Source: Neonectria sp. B-13 (Eukaryota > Ascomycota > Sordariomycetes > Hypocreales > Nectriaceae). From it: a DNA stretch of 64,000 bases. Shown here in pieces: positions 46,405 through 57,980 of the stretch. The stretch lies in NCBI GenBank assembly GCA_002682825.1, contig NOKP01000003.1:1674001-1738000 (forward strand), in the 5' to 3' direction. The first letter of the stretch is position 1; each line of letters starts with the position of its first letter. The translations under genes and the position numbers were made by a program. The notes under the pieces were generated by a model. It had not been told where the DNA came from, ran no database searches, and saw only the letters and a list, made by a program, of their open reading frames with translations.

Positions 46405-47552
46405 CTAAAATGTCATCTGAAGCGCAGAATAATCCTTGGCTCGCACATGCAAATCAGCAAATATTGACTCTGACTCGTCCCCCCCAAGATGCTGCATCCG
46501 CTCCAAATCATCTTCCTCCAGGTTCTCTAAAACCTCTTTGCTGTCTTTGCCTTTCTTTTGCTCCTCATCTTGAGGCTCCGTCGCTTTCTCCATTCCCGAG
46601 CATTCGCCAATGAGGAGAATTTGAGCATTGACATAATTTAGATGAATCGGCTTGGAGGGCATCCAACGTAAATCTCGGAAATCATCAAGGATGCTGTGTT
46701 GTGTCAGTAGATTCTACGATTTGACTGACAAAGCAGAACTCACTCTTTAGGATATTCGGGGCCCTTAGGCAGTCTTGCATTTGCCGGCCCTGGATACATT
46801 GGACTCTTGGTGCTGATGATAAAGCTTCCCTGCTTTTTGAGGCCTAGCTCTTTTTGGACTTCGTCCAGTTTTTGAGGCAATGTGAGCATGTATGCGAAAT
46901 GGCTCTCCCGCCCGGTTGAGGTTATCGCGTAGACGCCTTCAGCAATTGGTGTGGCTTGGGGAGTGTGTCGGGTACCAACTGTCTTGGTAACGTATTCCGA
47001 TGAGGAGAGGAATTCATCCTTGAGGTCTTGATACGACGCCTCCGACATATTGACAAATGCCATAAACCTGTCTTTCGGGCTGACTGGGAACGTCTTCTTT
47101 GGCAGCACAAGTACCCTGGTGTGTCCAGAATTGCCAATCGGCCCTTCGCCGAGTCTTGCATCCTTTGGGATGGGTCGGAGAAGCATGTAGCTTCGCGCAA
47201 TGTCGTTCACTCCTTCTGGCTCATCGATGTTGACCCGTCCTCGGATGAAGAAGTAGACGATCCCCTTCTCTAGGATGTTGGATGGCATATCAGGTTCTTG
47301 GGATGGCTTAACTGCGTCGTCTTTCTCGCCGCTCTTTTTCTCCTTCGGGGCTTTTGGGGATATCTCGCCCTCGGAATCGCCTCTCTTCTCGAATTTCTCT
47401 TTTGAGTCAGATCCCGATTCTTTGACGGTTCCGTCTTCCTCGATCTTGGTGCGTTTCTTTTCTGGCGACACATGCTTGATCTGGTGCTTCTCACCAGTTG
47501 CCGCCGTATTCTTCCCCTTTTCGCCAGACGATGATGACCGTAAGACTGGCAT
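46405..47552 (-). CDS. Conserved fungal protein ('BTB domain transcription factor'-type), function unknown
   Basis: Two exons (47552-46744, 46693-46405) give 365 aa. The start was set at MPVLRSSSSGEK; the frame is open to 47654, so a longer form is possible. The first about 90 residues are Lys/Glu-rich and charged (SPEKKRTKIEEDG), then a conserved globular part: EKGIVYFFIRGRVNIDEPEG, RSYMLLRPIPK, GEGVYAITSTGRESH-like sequence and LRWMPSKPIHL, ending in an acidic tail. I recall similar proteins annotated in Aspergillus-type genomes as BTB-domain transcription factors, but no BTB fold was confirmed by eye. Nuclear localisation is plausible from the basic patches. Motif copies at 47.97-48.55 kb lie upstream. 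Confidence 0.72.
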
Positions 47553-49074
47553 GGTGTCAAGCGTGAGGTAAAGTGGTGACAATGGTGGATCAAGATGGTT
47601 GCAATGACTGAGATAACAACCGAAGGTGTAAAATGTTGGGCATGTTGAACGCATCTCTGGTAGCGGTTCGTGATGTCATAGATTCTGTGGCGTGCATGGG
47701 TGTTTATGTTTATCCGCCAACGCTATCAAATCATCAGAATTTCATCATAATGATCTAAGTGCATTAAAGGAGCTTCTCTTATTTACATCGGTATTCGTAT
47801 ACCTCTATTGGGGTAGGACAATAGTGATGCTTCATGTCGGGAAACTAACGGATGATGGAATCATTTCGACCATGTCACAAAACAATTACACCGCAGTCTA
47901 CAGAACCAATACAACGCTCATCCGCCGCCACAAAGTGCTTCATGACTTCCGAATAAGTAAGTGGAACTTCACTGCAATTTGGCGTCTTCCGTAAAGTCTT
48001 GAGAACTCTAAGTTAGACGACGATACTTAGCGCGGCCAAATACTCAAAGTGGAGAAACACCCACCCTGATACGTAAAAGGGGTCGGTCACAGTATGTGAT
48101 GCAAAATGAGTAAAGAGGATGATTTCTCTATTCTGATTGGCAGGGCTGCAGACCTTGAGGGTTTACACCCCACGTGAGACCGAATCCCAAAGTTTCGCCA
48201 TCTCGCTTCACTGCAATTCTAGCCTCTGCAGCGCACCCTCATGGACCCACACCGTGCACCAGACCGCTATCCCAGCTGAAGGGCTATGAACCTGCCTTTT
48301 GTCATCAGCCGACTTAGCCTTAACTATAACAGAGCCTCATATTCCCTGTTTCACTACCATTCTCGCCTTTGTCTCTGGGACTCTTCAAGCGGCTGTGTCC
48401 ACTTCTGCTGTCCGAATTTCTTCGCCAAAGTCCCAGTCTCCCCATGGCACTCAAACGACGCGGGACGTCGCCAAGGACATCACTGCGGCCTACCCAAACT
48501 ACTAGTTCTCTCGGATACTGTTCCTACACTGCGATTATAACGTCTTGGGAGTAGTAACTTAGTTACAGTGAGGTTCTCAAAACTCTGCTTCATCCATCAT
48601 GCCCCGATTGATAGAAGTTGCCTCCGTGCTGTCATGTCATTTCAGCCTCTCTAGTGTAGCTCGATCCTCTTGGATATATTCTTCTCCATGATTCTCCTCT
48701 TCCTGTTACACTTCATTGCTAGGCAATAGTGATACATGATGTCGTGCTAGGCTGGAAAGTGCAACAGGAGGAGATTGCGCAAAGGTCGTGCAACTAGTAA
48801 GAGGTAGCATGAGCACGAGGAAAACAGGGATTGAGAGAAAGCAATGCCGTACACGCCTGACAAAGAATTTCGAACTGGTTTGTTGTCATCGTGGCGCTTG
48901 GGTTGACTGTGAACACCATGACATCCTTTTGCTTGCCGCAAGGCTCCAAGGGGGTCACCAACAGCGACGCCGGGGGACTACGAGTCACGGGGATTACAAG
49001 GGTTAATTCTCGACCTTGAAAAGAAGACATTGCATTACTATGAAGTAAAATCATATTCTGGAGTCGATCATGCG
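47553..49074. other. Intergenic region with three motif copies
   Basis: 1.5 kb without a supported gene. It holds CACTGCAATT motif copies at 47970-47990, 48209-48232 and a diverged one at 48527-48551, all on the plus strand, pointing toward the gene starting at 47552. Confidence 0.55.
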
Positions 49075-52000
49075 TCAGTCCGCCGATTTCACAAACCCAG
49101 CCTTTGCCGCCTGTTCCTTTTTAATTTGTTGCGACTTCATTTCCTATTACTTTGTTAACTATTCCGAGGTTGATAAACATTCGAGTGAGACGATACATAC
49201 CTGCTCGACGGTTTTAACCATCATGTACCGGGTGACAATGACTTTGTCACTCTGTCTAAGCCGAATGGCCCGCGCAATGGCCTGGTTTTCCACGCTCGGA
49301 TTCCATTGCAGCTCAAGAATGAAGATTCGGTTAGCCGCAGTGAGATTCAGTCTGTTGATAGCTTGTTAGCATGGATATTATCTTGGCTTTGAGACCGATC
49401 GTCTTTGACCGTAGGCCTACCCAAACGCGCCAGTTCCTGTGGTCATCAACATGATCTGGGGACCATTCGGTCGCGAAAATTGGTCAAGGATTCGCTGTCT
49501 CTTTGACATGAGACACTCTCCATCGACACGCAGAAAATCGATGTTATCTCGTTGAAGGTAGATCTCGACGAGATCCAGGGTTCGGGTCCAGCAAGAAAAG
49601 ATGATGCTATTGGGGTTAGTTGGAAAGCACTTATGTGAGCTAAATCTTACTCCATACCTTTTGGTTTTTCTGGGTCTGCCATCTTCCCCCATCACCAACT
49701 CGCCCAGGCTTTCTTTCACGTCCTTTACTAGGGTCGTCATCTTCGTCGAGTAGCCTCCAGGATTGAAGTATCCGTCCCCAGTATCGTTATCGGCATCTGG
49801 CATTACCACATCCCCTTGCTCATCTGTATGTCCTAACATGCCGGGGATGGCAGCAGCATTCTGTAGCACTTTGTGGGACACGGCGCACAACGGGCAATGT
49901 TGCAGCAAACCTATCGCGTCTTGGGTTCCTTCAAGGCCATCCAAGCAATCCCGACAGAAGATGTGAGCACACTTTTCGACAAAGTCATTCCTCACGTTGT
50001 TCGAGTTGATGATAGGTCTTGGTTGACCGCAACTGGCACAAATTCTTTCTGCGTTGAGACCAAGCTCTGCCAGGAAGGCCTCCTTTTCGTCCGCGGCGCT
50101 ACGGCTCTTTCTCTTCCAAGCGAGCAGTTTTTGGTGCGTGCCATGATTACAAAGAATGCGAAGCTGGAGATGTGCCTGAAATAGGCCAAATTTGCTTTTC
50201 ATTTCGTGCTCACCAACCTGCTGGCGGATGTAGCGATTGAGGGTTTCGGTCGTTATATCGTACTGAGTTCTCTCTTCTCGACTAAGCTCGAGCTTTTGAA
50301 TTCGTTCTTCCTGGCCTGGCAAATGCAGAATGTCTTTCGTGCGCCTGAGAACAAGTGAGTCGTAGAGCATAACAAGCCTATCCTTTGCGACTGGGTCTTG
50401 TTGTTCAAAAGGGAACACCAAGTATCGGCGGAAGCTTGCCATGCTCTCAAACTCTTCCGCTCTGAGAAAGACAAAAAGAGAGCCGATGTCCTCGAGCTTG
50501 TTTTGAATGGGCGTTCCGGTGAGACACCACCTCGATCTCGCGGTAACCGCGGCACATGCCCGATGGAAGGTCGTCGCTGGCCGACGAATGTTATGGCCTG
50601 TTGAAGCTTAGTATGGCTGCGTAGTCCAACATATGTTCTAACAAGGTAGAACGTACCTTCGTCCAAAACGATCCGAAACCACCCCACACTATGAAGCGTG
50701 CTCGGCAGCTTCTTTGAAAGGTAGTCCGTAGCTAGGGTTTTGTATGTTGTCAAAACAATATCGGCCCCAGATAGAGTCTCGACTTTTCGTTCCCGGCCCT
50801 CGCCGTGATATTTTATGACCCTCACGGCGTCGCCAAGATGACTGTGAGTTATGCTGTCAATCACGGTCTCTTATTAACGTAGCGAAAGGACCTACATCTT
50901 GATCTCGCTCACCCAGCTGTTGATTATCACTGTCTCTTTGTTAGCTCAGAATCCAAATGCCCTGCAGAGCCGTCGATTTGCATCCTTACATGCAGAAGGG
51001 ACGATAATGAGGGTGGAATGAGCATAATGCTTGATCTCAGAATGAGACACCTCTTCATTCATTCTCTGCTCTGACCAAACGTGGCTTTCTTCGATGGTTT
51101 TGATGACAAGTGCAAGGATGGACAGCGTTTTCCCCATACCCATCTCATCAGCGAGGACGCCGCCACCTTTCTCATCGGGTCGGATTGATTCTCGCTTTTT
51201 CGTGATACGGTGTACAAACCTATATTAAGTCAATACCTCTGGTGCATGGTTGCCCGCTTTGAGAGGGTTGAGTAGTTACATTTCGTTGTCTTCGATAACA
51301 CTTCGTTCCCAAAGTCGATACTCTTCTGGAATGTGACCGGATTCTCTCTGCAGCATGAAATCTAACCCGCGTTCTTGGTGCCTGCTCTCGTTAGCGGAAT
51401 TCAGGTGGTAGAAACAAAGGTACATACTCTAGAAGTTTCGTCTGCAGCCTGCGATCTCCCGTGACTCGCTCCAGTCCCGCGGCTCGATGCGTGGACTGTT
51501 GGACCTCTGAGACCAACTGCATAACGTCGATGTTTGTCCGTCGCTCCAGACGTGAAGCTTCGTTTTCAAGCTCCTCTAGTCGTACCGAACCCTCTAATTC
51601 TGGGAATCGAATGACATGAGGATTGTCATACTGAAATTGCTTTTTGTAGTAGTCTGGTCGTTGCAGCCAGACCTTGTCAGTTGTCAAGATGTCTCCAACT
51701 TTGTCGCCCTGGCTGGAAGGACCATAGATGTTGATGTCAACTTGGACAATTGCCTCTCCGGCTGTATCGACCTTACTGATCTTTCGACAGATGGTATTTG
51801 ACAACGCAACAGCTTCAAACTCGAGGGTATCCCATTCCAGGAGTGAAGAGAGCACCTTCGTGATGTCACCTCGTGGGTGTCCGAATTCAGTTCCGTCTGG
51901 AAGTAGAAACAGAATGTGCCTGGTTCTAGTCTCCAGAGTGAATGTCTGAATGTCTCTCTGGGTGGATCCGTCGCGACGTTTGAGTTCAGCTAGCAAGCTA

Positions 52001-52677
52001 GTCATGTTCCCAATAAGCTTCACGTCTACTTTGTGGATCTAGTGAGTTATCTCGTATTAGTACGTTGACATATCTCGTCGTCGCTCTCGAGTATGTGAAC
52101 GAAAATTTGAGGTCAGGTCAGAATTATAGTAAACCAAGCTGGACCATCGGGCGATGAATAACATACCATCCCATAACAAACCCTAGTATCTTCGTCCGAG
52201 TTTTCATCAAGCGGTACAATCCCGTGTTGTTCAGACCCAGATGATGCGGCAGAGATGTCCATGCTGTCACTAAATCTGTACTGGTCCTGCTCTGGAGATC
52301 GGTTCTGGAAATCTGTAGAGCTGGTGTCATGGCCTGCAGATGTTCGGGAAGCCCAATTTGCCAGCTCAGGCTGAATGTTCTCTATGGTGTTATTGAAAAC
52401 ATCAACGGTCGTGGAATGGCTCTCTGTGGGAAAGTCATTGGTGGTGTTTTCTAGCATAAGCTGCCCAAGAACGTCGTCAAAGAGATAGCTGTCCAGTGGT
52501 CCACTGGATGATGGTAATTAGCAGGTATTTTCCCTCGGTTTGTCGCGACTTTGAGCGTAATCATGCAGAATTTAGAATTACCTACCTGGGGATAGAGTTG
52601 AAATCTTGAGAGTGAGAGCCATCATAATCCACAACGTGGGGTGAGCTCTCCTGGTTCAAGATATCAAACAAAGACAT
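49075..52677 (-). CDS. SNF2-family DNA-dependent ATPase with RING finger (Rad5/Rad16-like)
   Basis: Eleven exons (52677-52586, 52503-52167, 52038-51428, 51381-51280, 51219-50990, 50929-50896, 50841-50657, 50597-49658, 49606-49421, 49351-49201, 49143-49075) give 978 aa. SNF2 motifs: GGGVLADEMGMGKT (Walker A), VPSALIINSWVSEIK, DIVLTTYKTLA, VLDEGHNIR (DEGH box), LTGTPIQNKLED, IIFSCWTRTLDL, and the C-terminal GLNLTAANR...ENQAIARAIRLRQ block. A C3HC4-type RING (CASCGQPRP...CAHIFCRDCLDG...CPLC) lies between the two ATPase lobes, as in Rad5/Rad16/HLTF ubiquitin-ligase remodelers. The GLNLTAANR block has the second Leu-Asn where Val is usual. The gene appears intact. Probable nuclear role in chromatin or damage tolerance; exact orthology open. 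Confidence 0.9.
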
Positions 52678-54039
52678 TATCTATCCGTCACGTAAGCTCC
52701 AGCCTCTAATGCTGAACAAATATGTCAAAGTTAACTGCTCGTCGCTTTCTCAGTTGGATCTTTGAGTTGTCAAGCTTTCAGGCTTGATGGTGAAGCATTC
52801 CACTATTGAAAATTGACGCTCAATGTCAGCTTGTTGGATGCGAAGTGCCCCGGTCTGCCTTGCCACTACAAAGTGCGAAGTACCAAGACAGCCCCGCGAA
52901 AAAAGCAAAACCTGTTGGGGAAGATACTCAGGCTGTGCCACTGGCCTGATGTCTTCAACCGAATACGACGCACGCACATGCTTGAGGCTTTTGTGATTTG
53001 ACCGCCCCTCTACAGAGGCTAAAATTGTAGTTTGGATCACACAAGTAGGTACGCCGCAGGCAGCCGACCTTAGCTCTCTCAAACATGATTGGGTGCCTTG
53101 TTGTTCAAGACAGTGCAAAGGTGATGATTGGCTGTAAGAGACAGGAGAATCTTACCTGCAGAGACCAGACTTGCCGAGTAGAAGAAAGTGAGGCGGACGT
53201 CATGCAGAGTGGGCGTCTACAGTAAAGTGCCGGCACGCTGCTCCAGGGGTAAGCTACATACCTCCACCAAAGACATGCAGTTCTATTGGAAATGATTGGA
53301 AGCCTCGCGCTGTAGGTTCTTCTCTGTAGAGGCTAGAATTGCAGTGTTGGTTTTTGCCTGATCTGTGTTAATTTGCCTTCTCTCTCCATGCGACCCATGG
53401 CTGTCTAAAATTGCAGTGTTGGTTTGTCTTATTCAGGGCGCAGCTGCCAGCTACAAGCATCCCTGCTAGAGACACATAGAATTCTCTCGATAATGATTGG
53501 AAGCCTCGCGCTGGAGGTTCTCCTCCGTAAAAGCTAGAATTTCAGTGTAGTGGACACCAGACATGCATGCAATCCTTAATGCTGCCTAAAATGGCAGTGC
53601 AGTCCTCTCGAAGGAGTGGAAGACCTCGAGCTGGATTAGGGGAGGGTGTCCTCTATCGGGGCCAGAATTACAGTGTAAATTTGCAAAACTTTTGACAGCG
53701 AGACTTCCGCTGAAAGCCTGATCTAGGCTGCCGCATGAGAAGACATCAGTACGTTACTGTGCTGGCTGAGCAGGATGGCGAGGCAGAATTAGAGTTTTCT
53801 TGAACCTGATTGGATGCCTTATAATTGCCCGAGGGTGCGAACTGGACGCCTTTTCTCCTACCTTAAATAAACTAAAATTGCAGTGCCTTCCGGTGCAAGC
53901 TGTCAGACTACTCCTTTCTAATCGTGCGGGTCGTTGCTACCGCCAATAGCCTCAACAGCTGCTATTGACTACCGTTTTGCCCCCAACTGACTCGGCCACG
54001 GCTCCGAATACTTGACTAGACAGGTACTTCGAGGACATA
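52678..54039. other. Intergenic region containing the motif array
   Basis: About 1.36 kb. The left end is the SNF2 gene's promoter; from 53007 it is dominated by the repeated motif listed separately. No gene is supported. Confidence 0.6.
53007..53885 (-). repeat. Array of seven CACTGCAATTYTAG motif copies upstream of the NACHT-C2H2 gene
   Basis: Minus-strand copies at 53007-53033, 53322-53346, 53396-53418, 53522-53546, 53581-53599, 53651-53675 and 53862-53885. Several sit at the end of a longer degenerate unit beginning ATGATTGGAAGCCTCGCGCT (53293 and 53494; weaker near 53085, 53625 and 53805). The 53291-53346 and 53492-53546 units are nearly identical. Read on the plus strand the motif points to the ATG at 54040. 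Confidence 0.78.
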
Positions 54040-57000
54040 ATGGACGACCCTAAGCAAGTCTTCGAGGCCGCTTTGGCCGAGTTCAAGGCCCGAGTGAGTG
54101 ACCGACAGATCGCCAGTTTCACGGCCACCACAATTCAGCATGTCCAGGTCAAGGTCATTACCATTCAACGCGACCAAGAAAAGGCGAAGGCCATGATGAA
54201 TTTCAACAGATTTCGCATGTTTTTGGAGGCTTTGAAACAGTTCGACGATGTCACCAAGGCCTTGGATACTGGAGTTCCTGACCTATCAGCCTACATATGG
54301 GGCCCTACCAAGTACATCTTGAATGTATGTCCACAGCATCCCATCACGCAACCTTGTCTTACAGTTTACTAGACCGCCAAGGAGGACACCGTGGCGCTAG
54401 ACTGCATTTTAACGTCGTATTGTGACTTTGGCCGGCGTCTTCATCTCATTGCAGAGTACAAGGACCAATTGCGCCAGCAACCTAAAACGAAGATATGCCT
54501 AGCCTGGATGTATCAAGACCTACTCCGATTCAACTCGAGCCTTCTGAAGCTTCTAGAGACTAATGGTAAATTTCTCTAATCATAATTTTGGAAACTAGGG
54601 TGTTCACTAATCTGCTTCTTAGGTTGGAGAAGAACCTTTATGGCAAACTGGAAAGACTACAACGGCCCTTTTCAGACCCTGCTTGGTACTTTCGACAGTC
54701 ACGAAAAGTTTTTAAAACGAACCTTAGAAAACCAGCACTATCAAAGCACCCGGGAAACACAGCACCGGCTGAATGAGTTTGTCGGACAGTATCAGAGCGA
54801 CCGTGACGACTTCGTCATTTTTCTTGATGATTACAGGAGAGATCGCACTGTTTTTCTCGCCGATGCTAAAGAGAAGGAAAGTAGGCGCAAAGAAGCCCAG
54901 CGTCTTGACATTATACGCTGGCTACACAGCCCGGGAGCCAACAAGCCAGAGATTGATTATCATCTTGAGTTCAGCAGTGTCAGATCGGGTTATCCAGACA
55001 CGGGGAAATGGATCCTGAAAGAGAAAAAGGTCCGAGACTGGATTGAAAAGGATTTTCCAAAATATCCTGTTCTCTGCATCCATGGCAAGAAGGGTGCAGG
55101 TATGTGTAATATCCGCTCAACCGACATTAAACAGACCAAATGAACTCACACATATATATATAGGTAAAACGATACTCGCAAGTCTTATCATTGATCACCT
55201 CACAAACAAGAAGAAAGACCTCAAGACCAGTTACTTCTATTGCAGAGAAAACGACGAAAACCTCGGAGAACAGAGATTCCTTGCCATGATGAAAAGTCTA
55301 TTGAGGCAGATGGTCCTCCATAACCAAGATCTCCTCCCCACGCTACATGAGAAGAGGTTGAACGGCCAGGAGATTTTGAACGATGAAAGTACAGCTGAAA
55401 CCCTAATGCGTCTTTTCTGTGACACCGAAATGAAGCAATTCATTGTCATCGATGGCTTAGACGAGATTGGCACAATTCCCAGGGAAAGGCTCGTCAATTT
55501 TCTCCACTCGATAGTTGCCAAAAGCAACGAAGGGTCCCCGGGGAAAATTCGAGTTCTATTTTTGAGCACCTCACCACTCATGAGCAAGAGTCTGCAGTCT
55601 ACCGAAATCACTGAAGAGTATTCCTTGAATCCAAGCAAGACGAGAGAGGATATCAAGTCATACCTGGTCAAGCAAGGGAGTAAGTTACAACAGAGGTTTC
55701 CACTCAGCGACCAGTACTTAGAGAAAGCCCGGGTTTTAACCTACGAGAGGTCCAACGGTATTTATTCTCCATGATACTTCTCTTACATGAGTAAAATGTG
55801 GCTCACTCATCTCTAAGGAATGTTTCTATACGCCTTTCTTGTCACCGACAACTTGTTGAGACAACCCAATGTTGCATGTGTCGAAAGCGAGCTCCAAAAT
55901 GCGGTCTTCCCATTGAATTTGAAACTAGCGTGAGTTTTGCTTTATTCTTTTCTTGACACGATGACATACCCAAAAATACCCTGCTGCTTCTGGCTATCAC
56001 ACTTACTTCCTTTTACTGGACGACAATACTAATTAAATGTTCCACAGTTATGGCAGAATCATGGAACGACTTCGAACGGAAGTACACGACAACACTTGGA
56101 AGGAAGCGAGAAAAATCTTCGGCTGGCTGGCATATGCCAAGCGTCCACTAAAGTTGCATGAGTTGCAGGCAGTTCTCTCCATCAAAATCGATGATCAGGG
56201 TCACGTACAACGCCTGGACACCAAAACTCGACTCTGCGAAGATATTCGGAAGGTGTGTGGCTCCCTGGTGCATATGCCGGGCGGAAATAGCATCGATTTC
56301 ATCCATCAAACGGCGAAAGAGTGAGTTTGAGTCTCAAAAACAAAATCCCTTTGATCGCTAACCAACGACTGAGACATGTTATGGCCGAGGAGAATCTAAA
56401 TGGGATGACCTTGGAGTGCGACTTGGCTCTGCTTTGCTTCAACTATCTATCACATATTTGCTTTCAAGAGAGTCTCCGAGATGAAGACAGAAAGTCCTAC
56501 GCCAGGATGGGATATTATGCATTCCAGGACTACGCCATATCTCAGTGGCACTTGCACCTGAAGGACTTGATCGAAAATCTCGCTGGCCTGTTCAATGACC
56601 CTTACGACGGGCCCCAGTATGGACAGAAGGCTTGTCATGCGCTACAGACCTTCTGCGGGACATACCACGATGGCTTAGTAGCCGTTAGTGACAAGCAGAA
56701 GCCAAAGGCAGGAGAGTATGCCGAGGAAGCCAGAACACCCTGTCAACCGTTCGAACAAGAAGAATTCTACGCGGACCTACTCGAGGTATGGACGCATGTT
56801 GTAAGACACCAGCACCAATCTTTGAAGGAACGGAACAAGGTGAGTATCAAGCAGCTAGGGGAGGCTTTTCAAAAGATTCGAGTCACATTGGAGGAGCTCG
56901 CCCCGGAGCTGAAAAACGACGGGATGCTTGCCGACTCACTGAAGGACTTCTACGGGGAGAAGTTCTTCAAATGCACTCGCATAACCTGCGGCTACTTCTA

Positions 57001-57382
57001 CGAAGGCTTCGACAACCAGGAAGCTGCCAAACACCACTCCAACCGCCACGATAGACCTTTTCCCTGTACAGTTCCCAACTGCTCCCTAGTTCCGTTCGGC
57101 TTCGCAACGAACAAAGACCTCGACAAACATCTTCGCACGTATCACCCAGATGAGTCAGGCTCGCCCAGTGCGTTCATACCGCTATATCAGGCAGTCATCG
57201 CCGGCGCGAATCATCGGTGTGAGCTCTGTTCAAGGGGATACACGAGACGAGCAAACCTCGATGCACACATGAATAGTGCGCACTTAGGACTGCGACCGTT
57301 CGCGTGCCGGACTTGTGAAAAGGCCTTTGTGCGAAAGAACGACCGGAGAAGACATGAAAAGCTGCATGTTCGACGCAAATGA
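54040..57382 (+). CDS. NACHT P-loop protein with C-terminal C2H2 zinc fingers
   Basis: Seven exons (54040-54324, 54373-54565, 54623-55099, 55164-55757, 55818-55929, 56048-56320, 56374-57382) give 980 aa. An N-terminal helical region of about 300 residues, common ahead of fungal NACHT domains, is followed by Walker A CIHGKKGAGKT (split by an intron after GAG). Walker B is FIVIDGLDEI, then the downstream GMFLYAFLV segment and the winged-helix-like region with IFGWLAYAKRPLKLHELQAV. The last about 140 residues hold four zinc-finger-like units, e.g. CELCSRGYTRRANLDAHMNS ending in H, and CRTCEKAFVRKNDRRRHEKL ending in H. Such proteins are fungal NLR-like, usually with ankyrin/WD/TPR tails; a zinc-finger tail is a known but less common variant. 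Partner and trigger unknown. Confidence 0.88.
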
Positions 57383-57980
57383 AGAGCATCGTGCTGTAGA
57401 TAGACTCGGGGTTGGAAATTAATACCATTACCAATTCCCAAGACTTTTCCTAAATCCCAATACTAACTACGGATAGTACTACTTAGTATTTAGCTTAGTA
57501 TTAGGAAGTATAAATGCTTGTAGTATTTTTGCCGACCGTGGATAGACTAAGGGAAGAAGGCGGATCCCCGTCGGGAAATACCCCCGGACGCGCTCGTCTC
57601 ATCCTGTCGGATCGGATCGCGTCTCCGGGATTTCGGGAAATGCGCCCTCATCCGCTAGATGATGGGTCCAACAAGTTGGTGTGGTGGAGGTGCATGTGGA
57701 GCACCACCCGGATACTAGAGTTAATGAAGGATTATCTAAACATTTGATGCTGCTCCTCTTTGCTCCTTTCTCCGCTGTTTAAGTAGCAGATGCAGTCAGA
57801 TTTGCATTGCTGCAAGTAGTCACAACTCCATCCAATTCTTCGTTTCGTCAGGTTCCCTGTCTTACCCCGCAACCTCTATTTATTGCTGCCACAAACGAGC
57901 CATTAACGAGAACAATCCCCGAGGACTATCCACCATTATTCTACTGCGTCTTCAAATTGACACGCCCTTTACTCACAGAA
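57383..57980. promoter_or_regulatory. Upstream region of the acid-sugar kinase gene
   Basis: About 600 bases holding the NACHT gene's 3' end and the kinase promoter. The kinase frame is open upstream to 57807. No specific site recognised. Confidence 0.45.
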
